IMG/VR virus record: IMGVR_UViG_3300028800_000084
Coordinates: 1-64,000 of that record
Source of the DNA: a virus
Length of the DNA: 64,000 bases
Direction: 5' to 3' (one strand)
Positions 48,161 to 55,766 of this stretch are shown here, piece by piece. The position numbers and the translations under genes were made by a program. The stretch's first letter is position 1. Each line of letters begins with the position of its first letter. A model generated the notes under the pieces. That model searched no databases, was not told the origin of the DNA, and saw nothing but the letters and a program-made list of their open reading frames with translations.

Positions 48161-48516
48161 GTCGCCACCTGCCGCGCCACGTACCAGCGCTCCCAGGCGC
48201 GGCACGCGGCCAGCGCCAGACCCGTCACGTCGTCTGCTCCCTCGTGGTAGCGCCCGCCGCTGTTTGGCGTCAGGTCAACGCCCACGCTACCATCGCCGTA
48301 GATGGTAATTTCGAGCTTCGCCTCATTGCGCAGCGGCAGTGTCAGGGTGTCTCTCAAGTCGGCGCTGTAGCGTGGCACAAGCATCCACGTCGTTCCATCT
48401 GGTCGCGTACCAACCAACCCTTCACCCATTTCCTTAACGTCCGTCCAGCCGAGCAGTTCAGCTATGTGCCGGTCGAGCGCCGCGCCCGCCGGTTCTGTCG
48501 TCCAGTCTGTTGACAT
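48157..48516 (-). CDS. Phage ABA-sandwich-like protein
   Basis: Uses ATG 48516 (or GTG 48522). The 119-residue sequence follows the small phage family with ALDRHIAELLGW, WMLVPRYSADL and a C-terminal helix containing ALAACRAWERW. This resembles DUF2591/ABA-sandwich proteins of unknown function. Confidence 0.55.
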   Translation of the reverse strand: MSTDWTTEPAGAALDRHIAELLGWTDVKEMGEGLVGTRPDGTTWMLVPRYSADLRDTLTLPLRNEAKLEITIYGDGSVGVDLTPNSGGRYHEGADDVTGLALAACRAWERWYVARQVAT

Positions 48517-48568
48517 TTTCACCCCTTCAGGTGTACCCTGTTCATGTATGCTCTCGATAACCGCAAGC

Positions 48569-48604
48569 CGAGCGCCACGTGTAACCCCTTCGACGTGGCG
48601 CTCG
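48569..48604. other. Intercistronic hairpin
   Basis: CGAGCGCCACGT and its exact complement form a 12-bp stem with a 12-base loop, in a 90-base gap between accessory genes. No T-tract follows on either strand. Confidence 0.65.
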
Positions 48605-48609
48605 TGCGT

Positions 48610-48681
48610 CTAGCGCTCCAGCGCGTGGACGGACAGGCGGCGCTTGGCGCGGGCGGGCACGAGGTCAGGCGTCTTGTTCAT
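48610..48681 (-). CDS. Possible 23-residue basic peptide
   Basis: ATG at 48681 overlaps the preceding gene's end; AAGGA lies 11 bases upstream. The peptide is basic (NKTPDLVPARAKRRLSV). Evidence is weak. Confidence 0.3.
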   Translation of the reverse strand: MNKTPDLVPARAKRRLSVHALER

Positions 48682-48922
48682 CGGGCCACAAGTCCTTAAT
48701 TGCCTCGAAGTCGAAAAACCCTTCCCACTCACTCCGGTACAGTGCGCAGTACTTGTTGCAGCATTGGAACAACGTCCCGGCAGGCGTCTCGCCCTGGTAC
48801 AGCACCTTGCCGCCGTGACACACCGGGCAGCGCGGCGGCAAGGTGAACGCCATGAGCAGCAGCATCCAGAATGACGGCGAGTGCCGGTTCACGTTGCGGG
48901 CGGGCGCGAGGGAAGTCATCAT
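48665..48922 (-). CDS. Zinc-ribbon protein with hydrophobic N-terminus
   Basis: ATG at 48922 overlaps the upstream stop (ATGA), giving 85 residues. A hydrophobic stretch (SFWMLLLMAFTL) precedes a CPVC ... CCNKYC zinc ribbon and an acidic C-terminus. Confidence 0.55.
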   Translation of the reverse strand: MMTSLAPARNVNRHSPSFWMLLLMAFTLPPRCPVCHGGKVLYQGETPAGTLFQCCNKYCALYRSEWEGFFDFEAIKDLWPDEQDA

Positions 48923-49245
48923 TGCTCCCTCTGATTCGGATAATGTCGGTCTACCCATTCTCGAATAGCTGGACGTAAATCAACGCCCGCCCAAAACACA
49001 AGGGTGTCATCCGATACCCAAGCTCCGCCGGTAATCTTCTGTGTCGGGTCAATTTCAGGGTAGGCGTGGTACAGGTCGCCTAGCATGGCCGCGTTATCGC
49101 TGGTGACAAGAACTCCATCACTGAATACGTTGTGTTCGTCCGAAAATCGCCAGTAGGTACCCCCGTCGGCGTCGGGAACGCCCTGCGGCTCCGTGTCACG
49201 CCCGCAGTTGGGGCAGCCAATCCCTTCCGGTAATGCGTCGTTCAT
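48919..49245 (-). CDS. Zinc-finger hypothetical protein, 108 residues
   Basis: N-terminal CPNCGR suggests half of a zinc ribbon; the rest (YWRFSDEHNVFSDGVLVTSD) is beta rich. ATGA overlaps on both sides. Unknown role. Confidence 0.5.
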   Translation of the reverse strand: MNDALPEGIGCPNCGRDTEPQGVPDADGGTYWRFSDEHNVFSDGVLVTSDNAAMLGDLYHAYPEIDPTQKITGGAWVSDDTLVFWAGVDLRPAIREWVDRHYPNQREQ

Positions 49246-49589
49246 GACGGCTCTGGAAACGGGTCGCGCCCGCTGCTGTCGCTGTTCAGCCAGTCTTGCC
49301 AGCGGATTTCATCGAACGAGGTAGGGTGCAGCGCAGCTTCAGCGTTCATCCAATAATACTCCGGGTCGCAGGGGTCAGGGTCAACGTTACGAGCCAGCAG
49401 TCGAACCTTAATATCGGTGTATTCAATGTAGCGGCGATGCTGGCGAAACAGAGCGGACTTCGCTTTGCCCGACGTTTCGGCCACGATAAGTTCAATCGCG
49501 TAATCGTCCACCAGCGGCCCGCCAAGTTCGGGGTCGATGGCTTCCACGTGTTCAAAAGGGCCGCCGTCTACCACGTATAGGTTGTTCAT
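49242..49589 (-). CDS. Hypothetical 115-residue protein
   Basis: Acidic soluble protein (HVEAIDPELGGPLVDDYAIE, YYWMNAEAALHPTSFDEIRW). The middle resembles small phage proteins that accompany DNA-metabolism genes, but no family is assigned. Confidence 0.5.
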   Translation of the reverse strand: MNNLYVVDGGPFEHVEAIDPELGGPLVDDYAIELIVAETSGKAKSALFRQHRRYIEYTDIKVRLLARNVDPDPCDPEYYWMNAEAALHPTSFDEIRWQDWLNSDSSGRDPFPEPS

Positions 49590-49996
49590 TCCTTCTCCCC
49601 TCCGTAGTCGCCGTGTGGAAGGTCGTAATCATCGGGCGTCTCGCGGAATACCTCGTCGGCCAGCGTCGGCAGCGTAATCCTGATGCGCAGTCCGAGCGCC
49701 GCCGTGTCGCCGTCGTACAGTTCGAAACCGCCGACAATCTCGATGATTTCGCACATCACCGCCTCGCCGTCCAGGAACGGGGCGATTTGCGCGGCGAGGT
49801 CACGCGGGACAAAACCGACGTGTTTCACGCCATCAGCTGTAGCCACGTGGATTGCCAGGGCGTTCTTGTCATACGGGTTCGTCGGCTCCGGCACTATCCT
49901 ACATGGTTCGTTCCCCTTGAGCTTGGCGAGGATGCTCTGACGACCGTCATGGGTCACGCCCGCTGCTTTCGTGACAATCGTTCGTGTGTTAGTCAT
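49586..49996 (-). CDS. HIRAN-domain protein
   Basis: This 136-residue protein matches the HIRAN fold: AAGVTHDGRQSILAKLKGNE, PTNPYDKNALAIHVA and HVGFVPRDLAAQIAPFLDG. HIRAN domains bind the 3' ends of single-stranded DNA. Here it stands alone, so a DNA-end recognition role in replication or repair is likely. Confidence 0.75.
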   Translation of the reverse strand: MTNTRTIVTKAAGVTHDGRQSILAKLKGNEPCRIVPEPTNPYDKNALAIHVATADGVKHVGFVPRDLAAQIAPFLDGEAVMCEIIEIVGGFELYDGDTAALGLRIRITLPTLADEVFRETPDDYDLPHGDYGGEKE

Positions 49997-49998
49997 AG

Positions 49999-51957
49999 CT
50001 AGAGCGGCACGCTTTCTGTTGCTACTTCCTTGATGACCTCAAATCCGGTGAAGTCCTTATAAAACTTCCCGCTGCCCACTTCGGTTTCCTTGCCCTGTAC
50101 CCAGGTCGCTTTGACTGCCAGCGTGTAGCGCTTGCCCGCTTCCCACTTCTCTGGTGTGAAGCCCGCTTGCTCAAGTTTCAATTCCAGCTGGTCGCAGGCC
50201 CGTCCACTCACGTTGAGCGGATACTTTGACTCGCCGCCGGTGTTCAGGTTGAAGAAAATCGCGTAGCTCAGCTTACCGTTGTTCACGTTGCGGGCGATAG
50301 CGAAACCTGTTTCCGACTTGGCAGGCTTATCGCCACTTTGCACAGCAGGCGGTTGAGTCGCACTCGGTGGCGCATCCTGACGCGCGGGCGGCGCGGCGGA
50401 AGCCACTGGCGGCTGCGCAGCGGCGGGCTGGACGCGGCATGACGGGTGGATGTTGTCAGGATGCGTTACGAACTGCTCCATGAGTCGCACGGCATCGTCC
50501 CACGTCGCATCCGGCGCGTACAGCGTCACGCTGAAGCGGACACCCTTGTAGATTGTGCAGCCCCGGTCAGTCGGCCACACGGCCAGCGGTTGGTAGTTGT
50601 ACACTCGGTCTGTCCTTTCGTTTTTAGCCGTCAAATCGGGGCTAGGAGCCGCCTGTTCGCGTTCGGGCGGGTCGTTAGCCGTGTCGGGCGCGGCAGGGGC
50701 GTCTTTGCGTCCAACGGGACGGAGGTCTAGCCGTGTGTCGGGAGTTTTACTCCCTACGCCGTGGTCGCCCAGGTCAATGACATAGAGTTCGCGGTCAGGG
50801 TAAGTGTTGTCCCGCCGCACTCGCATGACAGGTTTCCCGTTGTAGGTAGCGTCAAAGCGGTCTTCTGGCGCTTGCGCGTACCACTCCGCAACAGTTACCC
50901 AGGCGAGTTCTTCGCGGTCTGCGGGCTGTCCGTCGGCGGTGCGAGGGAACGCGGCGTACAGCTTAACTTTCGACACCGTGCCGACATAGCCGTACTCGTC
51001 CAGCGCCTTGGCGAACGGCAGCCCGCCAAGCGCTTTCTGGACATCGGCAGGACTAACACCGTGTTCGGCGCTGACGAGCGGAAGCAGCAGAGCTTTGACA
51101 GCGGCGCGGGTGACGCGCTCAAGACCATCTTCCGGTGCGCCGAGGAAGTCTTTGACGTGTTCCACGAGCAACGCGTCGTGGATAAACTTCTCTTGGAACG
51201 CCGTCTCGATGTCGGCGGCGGCGGTGATGTCGTGGGCGTCAGCCCAGAACGCCTTGCGGGTCTTCTCGTCTTCAACCCAATGTTTCGTTGCAGGACTGTC
51301 TACCATTGGTATACCTTTCGGTTTGATTTGCAGCGGGCCAGCAGGCAACTTCTCAAAGTGTTCGCTCAGTGGTGTCCCTTGTTCGCGGGCAGCGGTTTCG
51401 ACTGCCAACACCGCCCCGTCCATCTTTTCCGGCGCATTACGTAAGTTGCCGCCGAACACCGACAGCACGAAGTCTTCGCCAGCGTGCGCCCGCATGGACA
51501 GGATGCGCAGACTACCCGCCTCGCCGCGCCAGTCGGGGAAAGACGATTTGTGTACCTTGCCGTCCAGCATCAGTTCAATCTTGACCATCTGGTGCAGGTT
51601 GCCGTCCGTCTGGCAGTAGGTCGTCTGCCACTGCACGTCAACGCTGCCGTTCGGCTCCACCAGCGCTTCGCGGTCGGCACGGGGCAGGCGCGTAATCTGG
51701 TCAACAATCCGAGCGTCTTTGATGTCGAAGTGCAGGCACAGGTCGCCGCTGTACAGGTTCCACACGTGCGCCTCACGGTAGAGACTGTGCTGGATACGCT
51801 GCACAACGGACGTTCCCGGCAGCGGTTCGCGCCCCATCGCGTGCTGCGTGCCGTCGGTCTGACTGTTCGGCACGGTAAGGACTGTCTCGAACGGGCTGCC
51901 CACGTCCGCGCCCGTCGTCGGGCTGTCGTCGGCGGTGCGGGGCGTGTCGTTAGCCAT
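49999..51957 (-). CDS. Large multidomain protein of unknown function
   Basis: ATG at 51957 gives 652 residues. There is a beta-rich N-terminal domain (~50-200), a helical middle (~220-330), a further mixed domain, a long Ala/Pro/Gln linker (~520-560) and a compact C-terminal domain (~565-650: YAIFFNLNTGGESKYPLNVS, YTLAVKATWVQGKETEVGSG) that looks OB-like. It is the largest accessory gene and carries the fourth dispersed palindrome at 51299. A recombination or single-stranded-DNA role is possible but not shown. Confidence 0.55.
   Translation of the reverse strand: MANDTPRTADDSPTTGADVGSPFETVLTVPNSQTDGTQHAMGREPLPGTSVVQRIQHSLYREAHVWNLYSGDLCLHFDIKDARIVDQITRLPRADREALVEPNGSVDVQWQTTYCQTDGNLHQMVKIELMLDGKVHKSSFPDWRGEAGSLRILSMRAHAGEDFVLSVFGGNLRNAPEKMDGAVLAVETAAREQGTPLSEHFEKLPAGPLQIKPKGIPMVDSPATKHWVEDEKTRKAFWADAHDITAAADIETAFQEKFIHDALLVEHVKDFLGAPEDGLERVTRAAVKALLLPLVSAEHGVSPADVQKALGGLPFAKALDEYGYVGTVSKVKLYAAFPRTADGQPADREELAWVTVAEWYAQAPEDRFDATYNGKPVMRVRRDNTYPDRELYVIDLGDHGVGSKTPDTRLDLRPVGRKDAPAAPDTANDPPEREQAAPSPDLTAKNERTDRVYNYQPLAVWPTDRGCTIYKGVRFSVTLYAPDATWDDAVRLMEQFVTHPDNIHPSCRVQPAAAQPPVASAAPPARQDAPPSATQPPAVQSGDKPAKSETGFAIARNVNNGKLSYAIFFNLNTGGESKYPLNVSGRACDQLELKLEQAGFTPEKWEAGKRYTLAVKATWVQGKETEVGSGKFYKDFTGFEVIKEVATESVPL
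51299..51313. promoter_or_regulatory. Dispersed palindrome, copy 4 (TCTACCATTGGTATA)
   Basis: Matches copy 3 in inverted orientation except the centre base. It encodes GIPMVD with an ATA isoleucine codon. Confidence 0.45.
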
Positions 51958-52396
51958 TGCGGTTCGCCTCCGCGAGGGCCGCGCGACCCTTATCCGTGAT
52001 GTAGAGATCGGCGTTGATAAGATTGCGTCCTCGCAGGTCATCCACACGGTTCGCTACAACGTTGCTGTGTGTTGAATGCCCAGGGTCGATGCAGACGTAG
52101 TTTCCACTGAACAGGCGATGCGCTAACCGCCAACCGTCCACGAGCTTTTGCAGTAAGCGCTTGTCGGAAACGCTCAGCGCCTTGCCCGCTGGCGCGTCCG
52201 CTTGCGCCGGGGCGACGGGCGGCTCGACGATGCTGGTCGGCGCGTCCCAGTCCGTCCGCGTGACCACTGGCCCCCACGGGGTTGGGTCTTGCGCCATCCT
52301 CTGCAATTCGTACAACTTGGTCATAGCCTCTATCGGGCTAAGCTCGTCAATCTTCATGTCCCGCAGGAGTTGTGTTATACTTTGCTCGTTCGTCAC
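51950..52396 (-). CDS. Helical protein with linker and C-terminal winged-helix-like region
   Basis: This 148-residue protein has an N-terminal helix (LSPIEAMTKLYELQRMA, similar to the MutS C-terminal helices), the Pro/Ala linker PPVAPAQADAPAGKAL, and a C-terminal region like a winged helix (SDKRLLQKLVDGWRLAHRLF ... YITDKGRAALAEA). The linker is identical, in protein and DNA, to that of the gene at 53518. Confidence 0.5.
   Translation of the reverse strand: MTNEQSITQLLRDMKIDELSPIEAMTKLYELQRMAQDPTPWGPVVTRTDWDAPTSIVEPPVAPAQADAPAGKALSVSDKRLLQKLVDGWRLAHRLFSGNYVCIDPGHSTHSNVVANRVDDLRGRNLINADLYITDKGRAALAEANRNG
52174..52223. repeat. 50-bp perfect repeat, copy 1
   Basis: Encodes the PVAPAQADAPAGKAL linker. 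Identical to 53727-53776 over all 50 bases, which points to recent duplication or recombination between the two linker-winged-helix genes. Confidence 0.85.
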
Positions 52397-52408
52397 GTTC
52401 GTTCTCCT

Positions 52409-52449
52409 GGCCCGGCGCGAACCGGGCCTTCCGCGTTCTCGGTCGATGT
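52409..52449. other. Intercistronic hairpin plus shared 18-mer (copy 1)
   Basis: GGCCCGG and CCGGGCC form a 7-bp stem (52409-52428), just upstream (minus strand) of the AGGAG ribosome site of the gene at 52396. It is followed by the 18-mer CGCGTTCTCGGTCGATGT (52432-52449), which recurs at 53226. Confidence 0.65.
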
Positions 52450-53180
52450 TAAGCTGTCCCCAAATTGCCGATCATGGCGGACAGATGCCTTGCTTGCGCA
52501 TCCCTAGCCGCATCCCAAGCCGCATCCCAAGCCGCACCCCTAGCCGCATCCCAAGCCGCACCCCTAGCCGCAGCCCTAGCCGCAGCCCAAGCCGCACCCC
52601 AAGCCGCATCCCTAGCCGCATCCCTAGCCGCACCCCAAGCCGCATCCCTAGCCGCATCCCTAGCCGCACCCCTAGCCGCATCCCTAGCCGCATCCCAAGC
52701 CGCATCCCAAGCCGCAGCCAAATCTTTATCAGTCGCTTTGCTGTCAAGCCACAACCGCTTGACCTCTATTGCCTTCCAGCAGGCCACGTCAGGTTCGCGT
52801 CCTGCATTCCGCTCGTTCGTAAGCGCGCCTTCGGCGCACCAACAGGCGAACTCGTGCAACGTGCGCGTCCCGTCAACAAGCGACAAGCACGTTCGGTTAC
52901 TGGCGACCAACTTATCACCGCCCCGCTGCACATCCCCCCACATGGCGACCCGCTGTACCATCGCCCCTGGTGCAAAACCGAGTGCGTCCATGATGTTGAT
53001 GCTGGCGTGATAGCCGTGACTGCACAGCACAACCGGCGGCTTGACTTTCATCGTCTTGCCGACGACGGGGCGTTTTCCTTCATCGTTAGCAGTCAGGCCA
53101 TTATCTGGTAAAAAGTGCCACGCGATAATGGCGTCTTTGCGAGGAACGAAAGTGGAGGTATCATTGTTTTTGTTGCTCAA
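52449..53180 (-). CDS. DUF7666-like protein with AAWD/AARD repeats
   Basis: This 243-residue protein has an N-terminal domain with AWHFLP ... PVVLCSHGYHASINIMDALG ... APGAMVQRVAMWGDV ... DKLVASNRTCL, the DUF7666 pattern. The C-terminal ~75 residues are a tetrapeptide repeat (DAAWDAARDAARGAARDAA) encoded by 12-bp DNA repeats. A TTG start follows AGGATTAGGAA. This family is widespread in phages; the repeat region is variable in length and of unknown function. Confidence 0.7.
   Translation of the reverse strand: MSNKNNDTSTFVPRKDAIIAWHFLPDNGLTANDEGKRPVVGKTMKVKPPVVLCSHGYHASINIMDALGFAPGAMVQRVAMWGDVQRGGDKLVASNRTCLSLVDGTRTLHEFACWCAEGALTNERNAGREPDVACWKAIEVKRLWLDSKATDKDLAAAWDAAWDAARDAARGAARDAARDAAWGAARDAARDAAWGAAWAAARAAARGAAWDAARGAAWDAAWDAARDAQARHLSAMIGNLGTA
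52503..52726. repeat. 12-bp tandem repeat in the DUF7666-like gene
   Basis: About 18-19 copies of a 12-bp unit (consensus AGCCGCATCCCA, plus strand) lie here, with substitutions that keep the coded A-x-x-A pattern. Antisense frames across it are open only because of the repeat. Confidence 0.9.
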
Positions 53181-53202
53181 TTCCTAATCCTTTCTGAGTG
53201 AC

Positions 53203-53243
53203 CGCCCTGTTCTCGCAGGGCGTTTCGCGTTCTCGGTCGATGT
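53203..53243. other. Intercistronic hairpin plus shared 18-mer (copy 2)
   Basis: CGCCCTG and CAGGGCG form a 7-bp stem (53203-53222) with a TTT tail on the plus strand, followed by the 18-mer CGCGTTCTCGGTCGATGT (53226-53243). Same layout as at 52409, but a different stem sequence. Confidence 0.65.
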
Positions 53244-53251
53244 ACATAATG

Positions 53252-53488
53252 TTACCGCGTAGTAAGTTTCTTGTCAACAGGTATTTTCGGAGGACGGCCC
53301 AGACGTTTCGCGCCGTACCGTTCCTCCACAGAGCGGACGGTGGTGTACCAAGCGAAGCCGCGCACGTCCAGGTCACGGACGGCTTCGCGCAGTTGCCCGG
53401 TACGCGCCCAATAGCGGATTGTGTTGACCGATATGCCGGTCAGTTTCGCCACTTTCTTAATCGGTATCATCGTTGTTATTTTCCCCAT
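53252..53488 (-). CDS. MerR-type DNA-binding protein
   Basis: This 78-residue protein has the MerR/excisionase helix-turn-helix (IPIKKVAKLTGISVNTIRYW, ARTGQL) and a basic C-terminus. GGGGGAG precedes the ATG. Probably a regulator or excisionase-like factor. Confidence 0.7.
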   Translation of the reverse strand: MGKITTMIPIKKVAKLTGISVNTIRYWARTGQLREAVRDLDVRGFAWYTTVRSVEERYGAKRLGRPPKIPVDKKLTTR

Positions 53489-53517
53489 CTACGCTCCCCC
53501 CAAAGCTTATCGTGTCG

Positions 53518-54501
53518 TTAGCCATTGTAGATGTACTCCACGGTGCGGGTCGCTTGAGGTACTCCGAATTTGATAAGCTTGTAGTCCTCTAGCGCCTTGA
53601 CGGTTGACGCTTGAATCCAGCGGACGTGATGGTTTCTCGCGTCGTACAGGTCGTGTCCGCCGCGCCGATTGAGAATAATCTTGCCGCCCTCCTTCAGAAC
53701 ATCCAGCGCCTCCCGCTGTGCCTTCGTCAGCGCCTTGCCCGCTGGCGCGTCCGCTTGCGCCGGGGCGACGGGCGGCACAAGTGATTGCACGTCCTCGCTA
53801 TCGAGCATAGGGGCAACTGCGCCGTTATCCCATTCAACCTTGAGTAGCCATTGCATACCGCTCAAGTGAAGCTCTTTCACGGTTCCTGCTTTCCAGGGAC
53901 GGAATTTACTTTCCACGCGGTCGCCTACCTTGAACGGGACGTTCATCATCTTCGAAATCACCAGCCCGCTCTCCCACAGATGGTTTTTATTCCACTGACC
54001 CTCGGAGATTTTCAAATCGTGCAGAAAATCGTCGTTGCCGATGCGGTCGTAATCGCCGTCGCCTACGTAGACGAGTTTGCACGGACTCACCGAGTAGGTG
54101 TGACACGTCGGGCAGTACATCGCTTGCCAACTCGTGCGCCGTACCACTTCGCCTGCTGGACGCGGCGGATAGTCGCCCGTTGGAACAAGGATTTCCTTGC
54201 GGCACATTCCACACTTCGGACATTCGGCGTTGCCGTAGCCAGTGAACGTGCCACACGGTGACTTAACGCTGTCACCGAACGGCAAATCGTCCGCCGTGTC
54301 CGCCGTCCCGTTCCGCTCGGCAAGCAGCAGGTCGATGATGTTGCGTAGCGTAGAGATATGTTCGACTGCCTCGCGGAAGTCGTCGTGTACATTACCCACC
54401 TGAGTAGCGCCCCATGCGTCGATGCTGTCAAGCGAACCTTGAATGTCGTCCAGCGCTTGACCGTCCGCCGCTTTTGTTGTATGCTCACTCGTGCTTTTCA
54501 T
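53518..54501 (-). CDS. Zinc-binding, SH3-like and winged-helix modular protein
   Basis: This 327-residue protein has a helical N-terminus, a zinc centre (CPKCGMC ... YCPTCHTYS, ~94-133), a Tudor/KOW-like barrel (FKVGDRVESKFRPWKAGTVK, LLKVEWDNGAVAP), the linker PPVAPAQADAPAGKAL and a C-terminal winged-helix-like region (TKAQREALDVLKEGGKI ... STVKALEDYKLIKFG). The last two parts duplicate the gene at 51950. Likely nucleic-acid binding. Confidence 0.6.
   Translation of the reverse strand: MKSTSEHTTKAADGQALDDIQGSLDSIDAWGATQVGNVHDDFREAVEHISTLRNIIDLLLAERNGTADTADDLPFGDSVKSPCGTFTGYGNAECPKCGMCRKEILVPTGDYPPRPAGEVVRRTSWQAMYCPTCHTYSVSPCKLVYVGDGDYDRIGNDDFLHDLKISEGQWNKNHLWESGLVISKMMNVPFKVGDRVESKFRPWKAGTVKELHLSGMQWLLKVEWDNGAVAPMLDSEDVQSLVPPVAPAQADAPAGKALTKAQREALDVLKEGGKIILNRRGGHDLYDARNHHVRWIQASTVKALEDYKLIKFGVPQATRTVEYIYNG
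53727..53776. repeat. 50-bp perfect repeat, copy 2
   Basis: Exact copy of 52174-52223, coding the same linker in the larger modular protein. Confidence 0.85.
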
Positions 54502-54521
54502 TCTTTGCTCCTGTTCTCGTG

Positions 54522-54545
54522 ACGCCTCGGCTTCGGTCGGGGCGT
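54522..54545. other. Intercistronic hairpin (copy 3 type)
   Basis: ACGCC and GGCGT close a GC-rich stem-loop upstream (minus strand) of the gene at 54501, followed on the plus strand by TTCGATGTTA, a shorter relative of the 18-mer found at 52432 and 53226. Confidence 0.5.
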
Positions 54546-54561
54546 TGCTCTTTGTTCGATG

Positions 54562-54849
54562 TTAGGCCGTTTCCAGGCTGATGACATAATCAATTAGCTC
54601 CTGCGTGGGGTCGTCCGCCTCGTCAAAACTTTCGCCCCACTCCTCAATGTCGCGGCGGTCGCCAAACTCCGCAAAGCCTTCTGGCTCAACCATCAAGCGG
54701 TCGTAGGGTTTCAGGATAATGTCGCTGCCCTTTGTCCACGGGCGAACGGCGTAAATTCGGACGGTGGGCCACGCTTCGCGGTCGGTCGTCACTTCGCGGC
54801 AAGCTTTATTGCGGGCTACTTCGCTGTTCAGGAAATCTCCGAGGTTCAC
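54562..54849 (-). CDS. Acidic hypothetical protein, 95 residues
   Basis: GTG at 54849 has AGAGGAG six bases upstream, so I prefer it to 54909, which would lie upstream of the promoter start. The protein is acidic (DIEEWGESFDEADDPTQELI). First gene of the operon from the promoter at 54881. Confidence 0.55.
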   Translation of the reverse strand: MNLGDFLNSEVARNKACREVTTDREAWPTVRIYAVRPWTKGSDIILKPYDRLMVEPEGFAEFGDRRDIEEWGESFDEADDPTQELIDYVISLETA

Positions 54850-54880
54850 GTTTGTCTCCTCTCGTTCGTTCGATGTGTTC

Positions 54881-54909
54881 ACTATATCGCACATCGCAAT
54901 AAAAGTCAA
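54881..54909 (-). promoter_or_regulatory. Leftward promoter
   Basis: On the minus strand TTGACT (54904-54909), exactly 17 bases, then TATAGT (54881-54886): a near-consensus sigma70 promoter. GCGATGTGCGAT in the spacer may be an operator. Confidence 0.7.
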
Positions 54910-55094
54910 CCCCGACCACGGCGTTCATTCTTGTACACAGAAATCCACAGGCGCAAGTCTGCCTCGTAGATTATCCAGTTGTAACCAACCTTCGTGGCCT
55001 TCAGTTTGCCGCGCTTAATCGCCAACCGCACCGTTGCGCCGGTTCGGTCAGCCATGCGCGCCGCCTCGGTGACGCTGTACAGAGTTTCGCTCAT
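54906..55094 (-). CDS. Excisionase/MerR-like helix-turn-helix protein
   Basis: ATG at 55094 overlaps the upstream stop (ATGA), giving 62 residues. SVTEAARMADRTGATVRLAI and the LKATKVGYNWIIYEADLRLW wing fit the HTH_17/excisionase type. It is one of two tandem relatives. Confidence 0.7.
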   Translation of the reverse strand: MSETLYSVTEAARMADRTGATVRLAIKRGKLKATKVGYNWIIYEADLRLWISVYKNERRGRG

Positions 55095-55258
55095 GTTCCC
55101 CTCGTGTTCATCCACATAATCAGGTCAGCAAGCGTTATCCACAGCCGCCGACCATCGCGCAGCACGGTCAGATTGTGGTTTTCCGCCGCCTTGTAAATAG
55201 CCGCTTGGGAGCAGCCCGCAATTTCAGCGGCCCGCTTCGGCGTCAAGTGTCGGTTCAC
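55091..55258 (-). CDS. Excisionase-like helix-turn-helix protein
   Basis: GTG at 55258 (GTGA overlap) gives 55 residues: LTPKRAAEIAGCSQAAIYKA and VLRDGRRLWITLADLIMWMN, the HTH_17 pattern. Tandem paralogue of the gene at 54906. Confidence 0.7.
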   Translation of the reverse strand: MNRHLTPKRAAEIAGCSQAAIYKAAENHNLTVLRDGRRLWITLADLIMWMNTRGT

Positions 55259-55473
55259 GATTGACTTACCCTCCTCCACGCCGTCTCAGCGTTCTGCTTT
55301 GCCTCGTCCACGTCCATCGCCTCGCCCTGCGCCACCGGCCCATCGCCCCGGCGCAAGTCCCACACGAACCAGTCGCCGCTCGCCCCGTGGACGATGAGGA
55401 CGTAGCGCGGGTTATCGTCAATGAGAACGCTGGCTGAGTACACGTCGTCGGTAGTGTGCAACCAGGGCGTCAT
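55255..55473 (-). CDS. Hypothetical 72-residue protein
   Basis: Beta-rich centre (RYVLIVHGASGDWFVWDLRR) and a C-terminal helix. Coupled at both ends by stop/start overlaps. Unknown. Confidence 0.5.
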   Translation of the reverse strand: MTPWLHTTDDVYSASVLIDDNPRYVLIVHGASGDWFVWDLRRGDGPVAQGEAMDVDEAKQNAETAWRRVSQS

Positions 55474-55766
55474 CGTTCATCCTTCCCCGTCGCGGCGAGC
55501 AGCACCAGCGCCGCCGCCAGGGTCGCCTCCAACTCGTCCACGCGCTGTTCAAGCGCTTCTATGCGCCGGTACACGTCCTGCATCGTCGTCGGGCCAGCGG
55601 TGGACGCGAGTGTGAGGGACGCCAGCGGCACATGCGCCCGTCTGCCGTCGCTGTCCCAGACGACCCAGGCCCGATCAGCGAGTAGGTCAACGCCCGCCGC
55701 ATCGAACACGCCCGTTCCGTAGATTTCGTGCTGAACCTTGTTGCCAGGGCTGAACTGGACGTTCAT
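55470..55766 (-). CDS. Tudor/KOW-like barrel plus coiled coil
   Basis: The first ~45 residues (PGNKVQHEIYGTGVFDAA, RAWVVWDSDGRRAHVPLASL) resemble small SH3-like barrels; a C-terminal coiled coil follows (DVYRRIEALEQRVDELEATL). Unknown function. Confidence 0.55.
   Translation of the reverse strand: MNVQFSPGNKVQHEIYGTGVFDAAGVDLLADRAWVVWDSDGRRAHVPLASLTLASTAGPTTMQDVYRRIEALEQRVDELEATLAAALVLLAATGKDER

Noticed and set aside
52161-53111. Plus-strand ORF with Pro-Ser-Arg repeats opposite the DUF7666-like gene
   Set aside because: The repeated peptide is only the antisense reading of the 12-bp tandem repeat.
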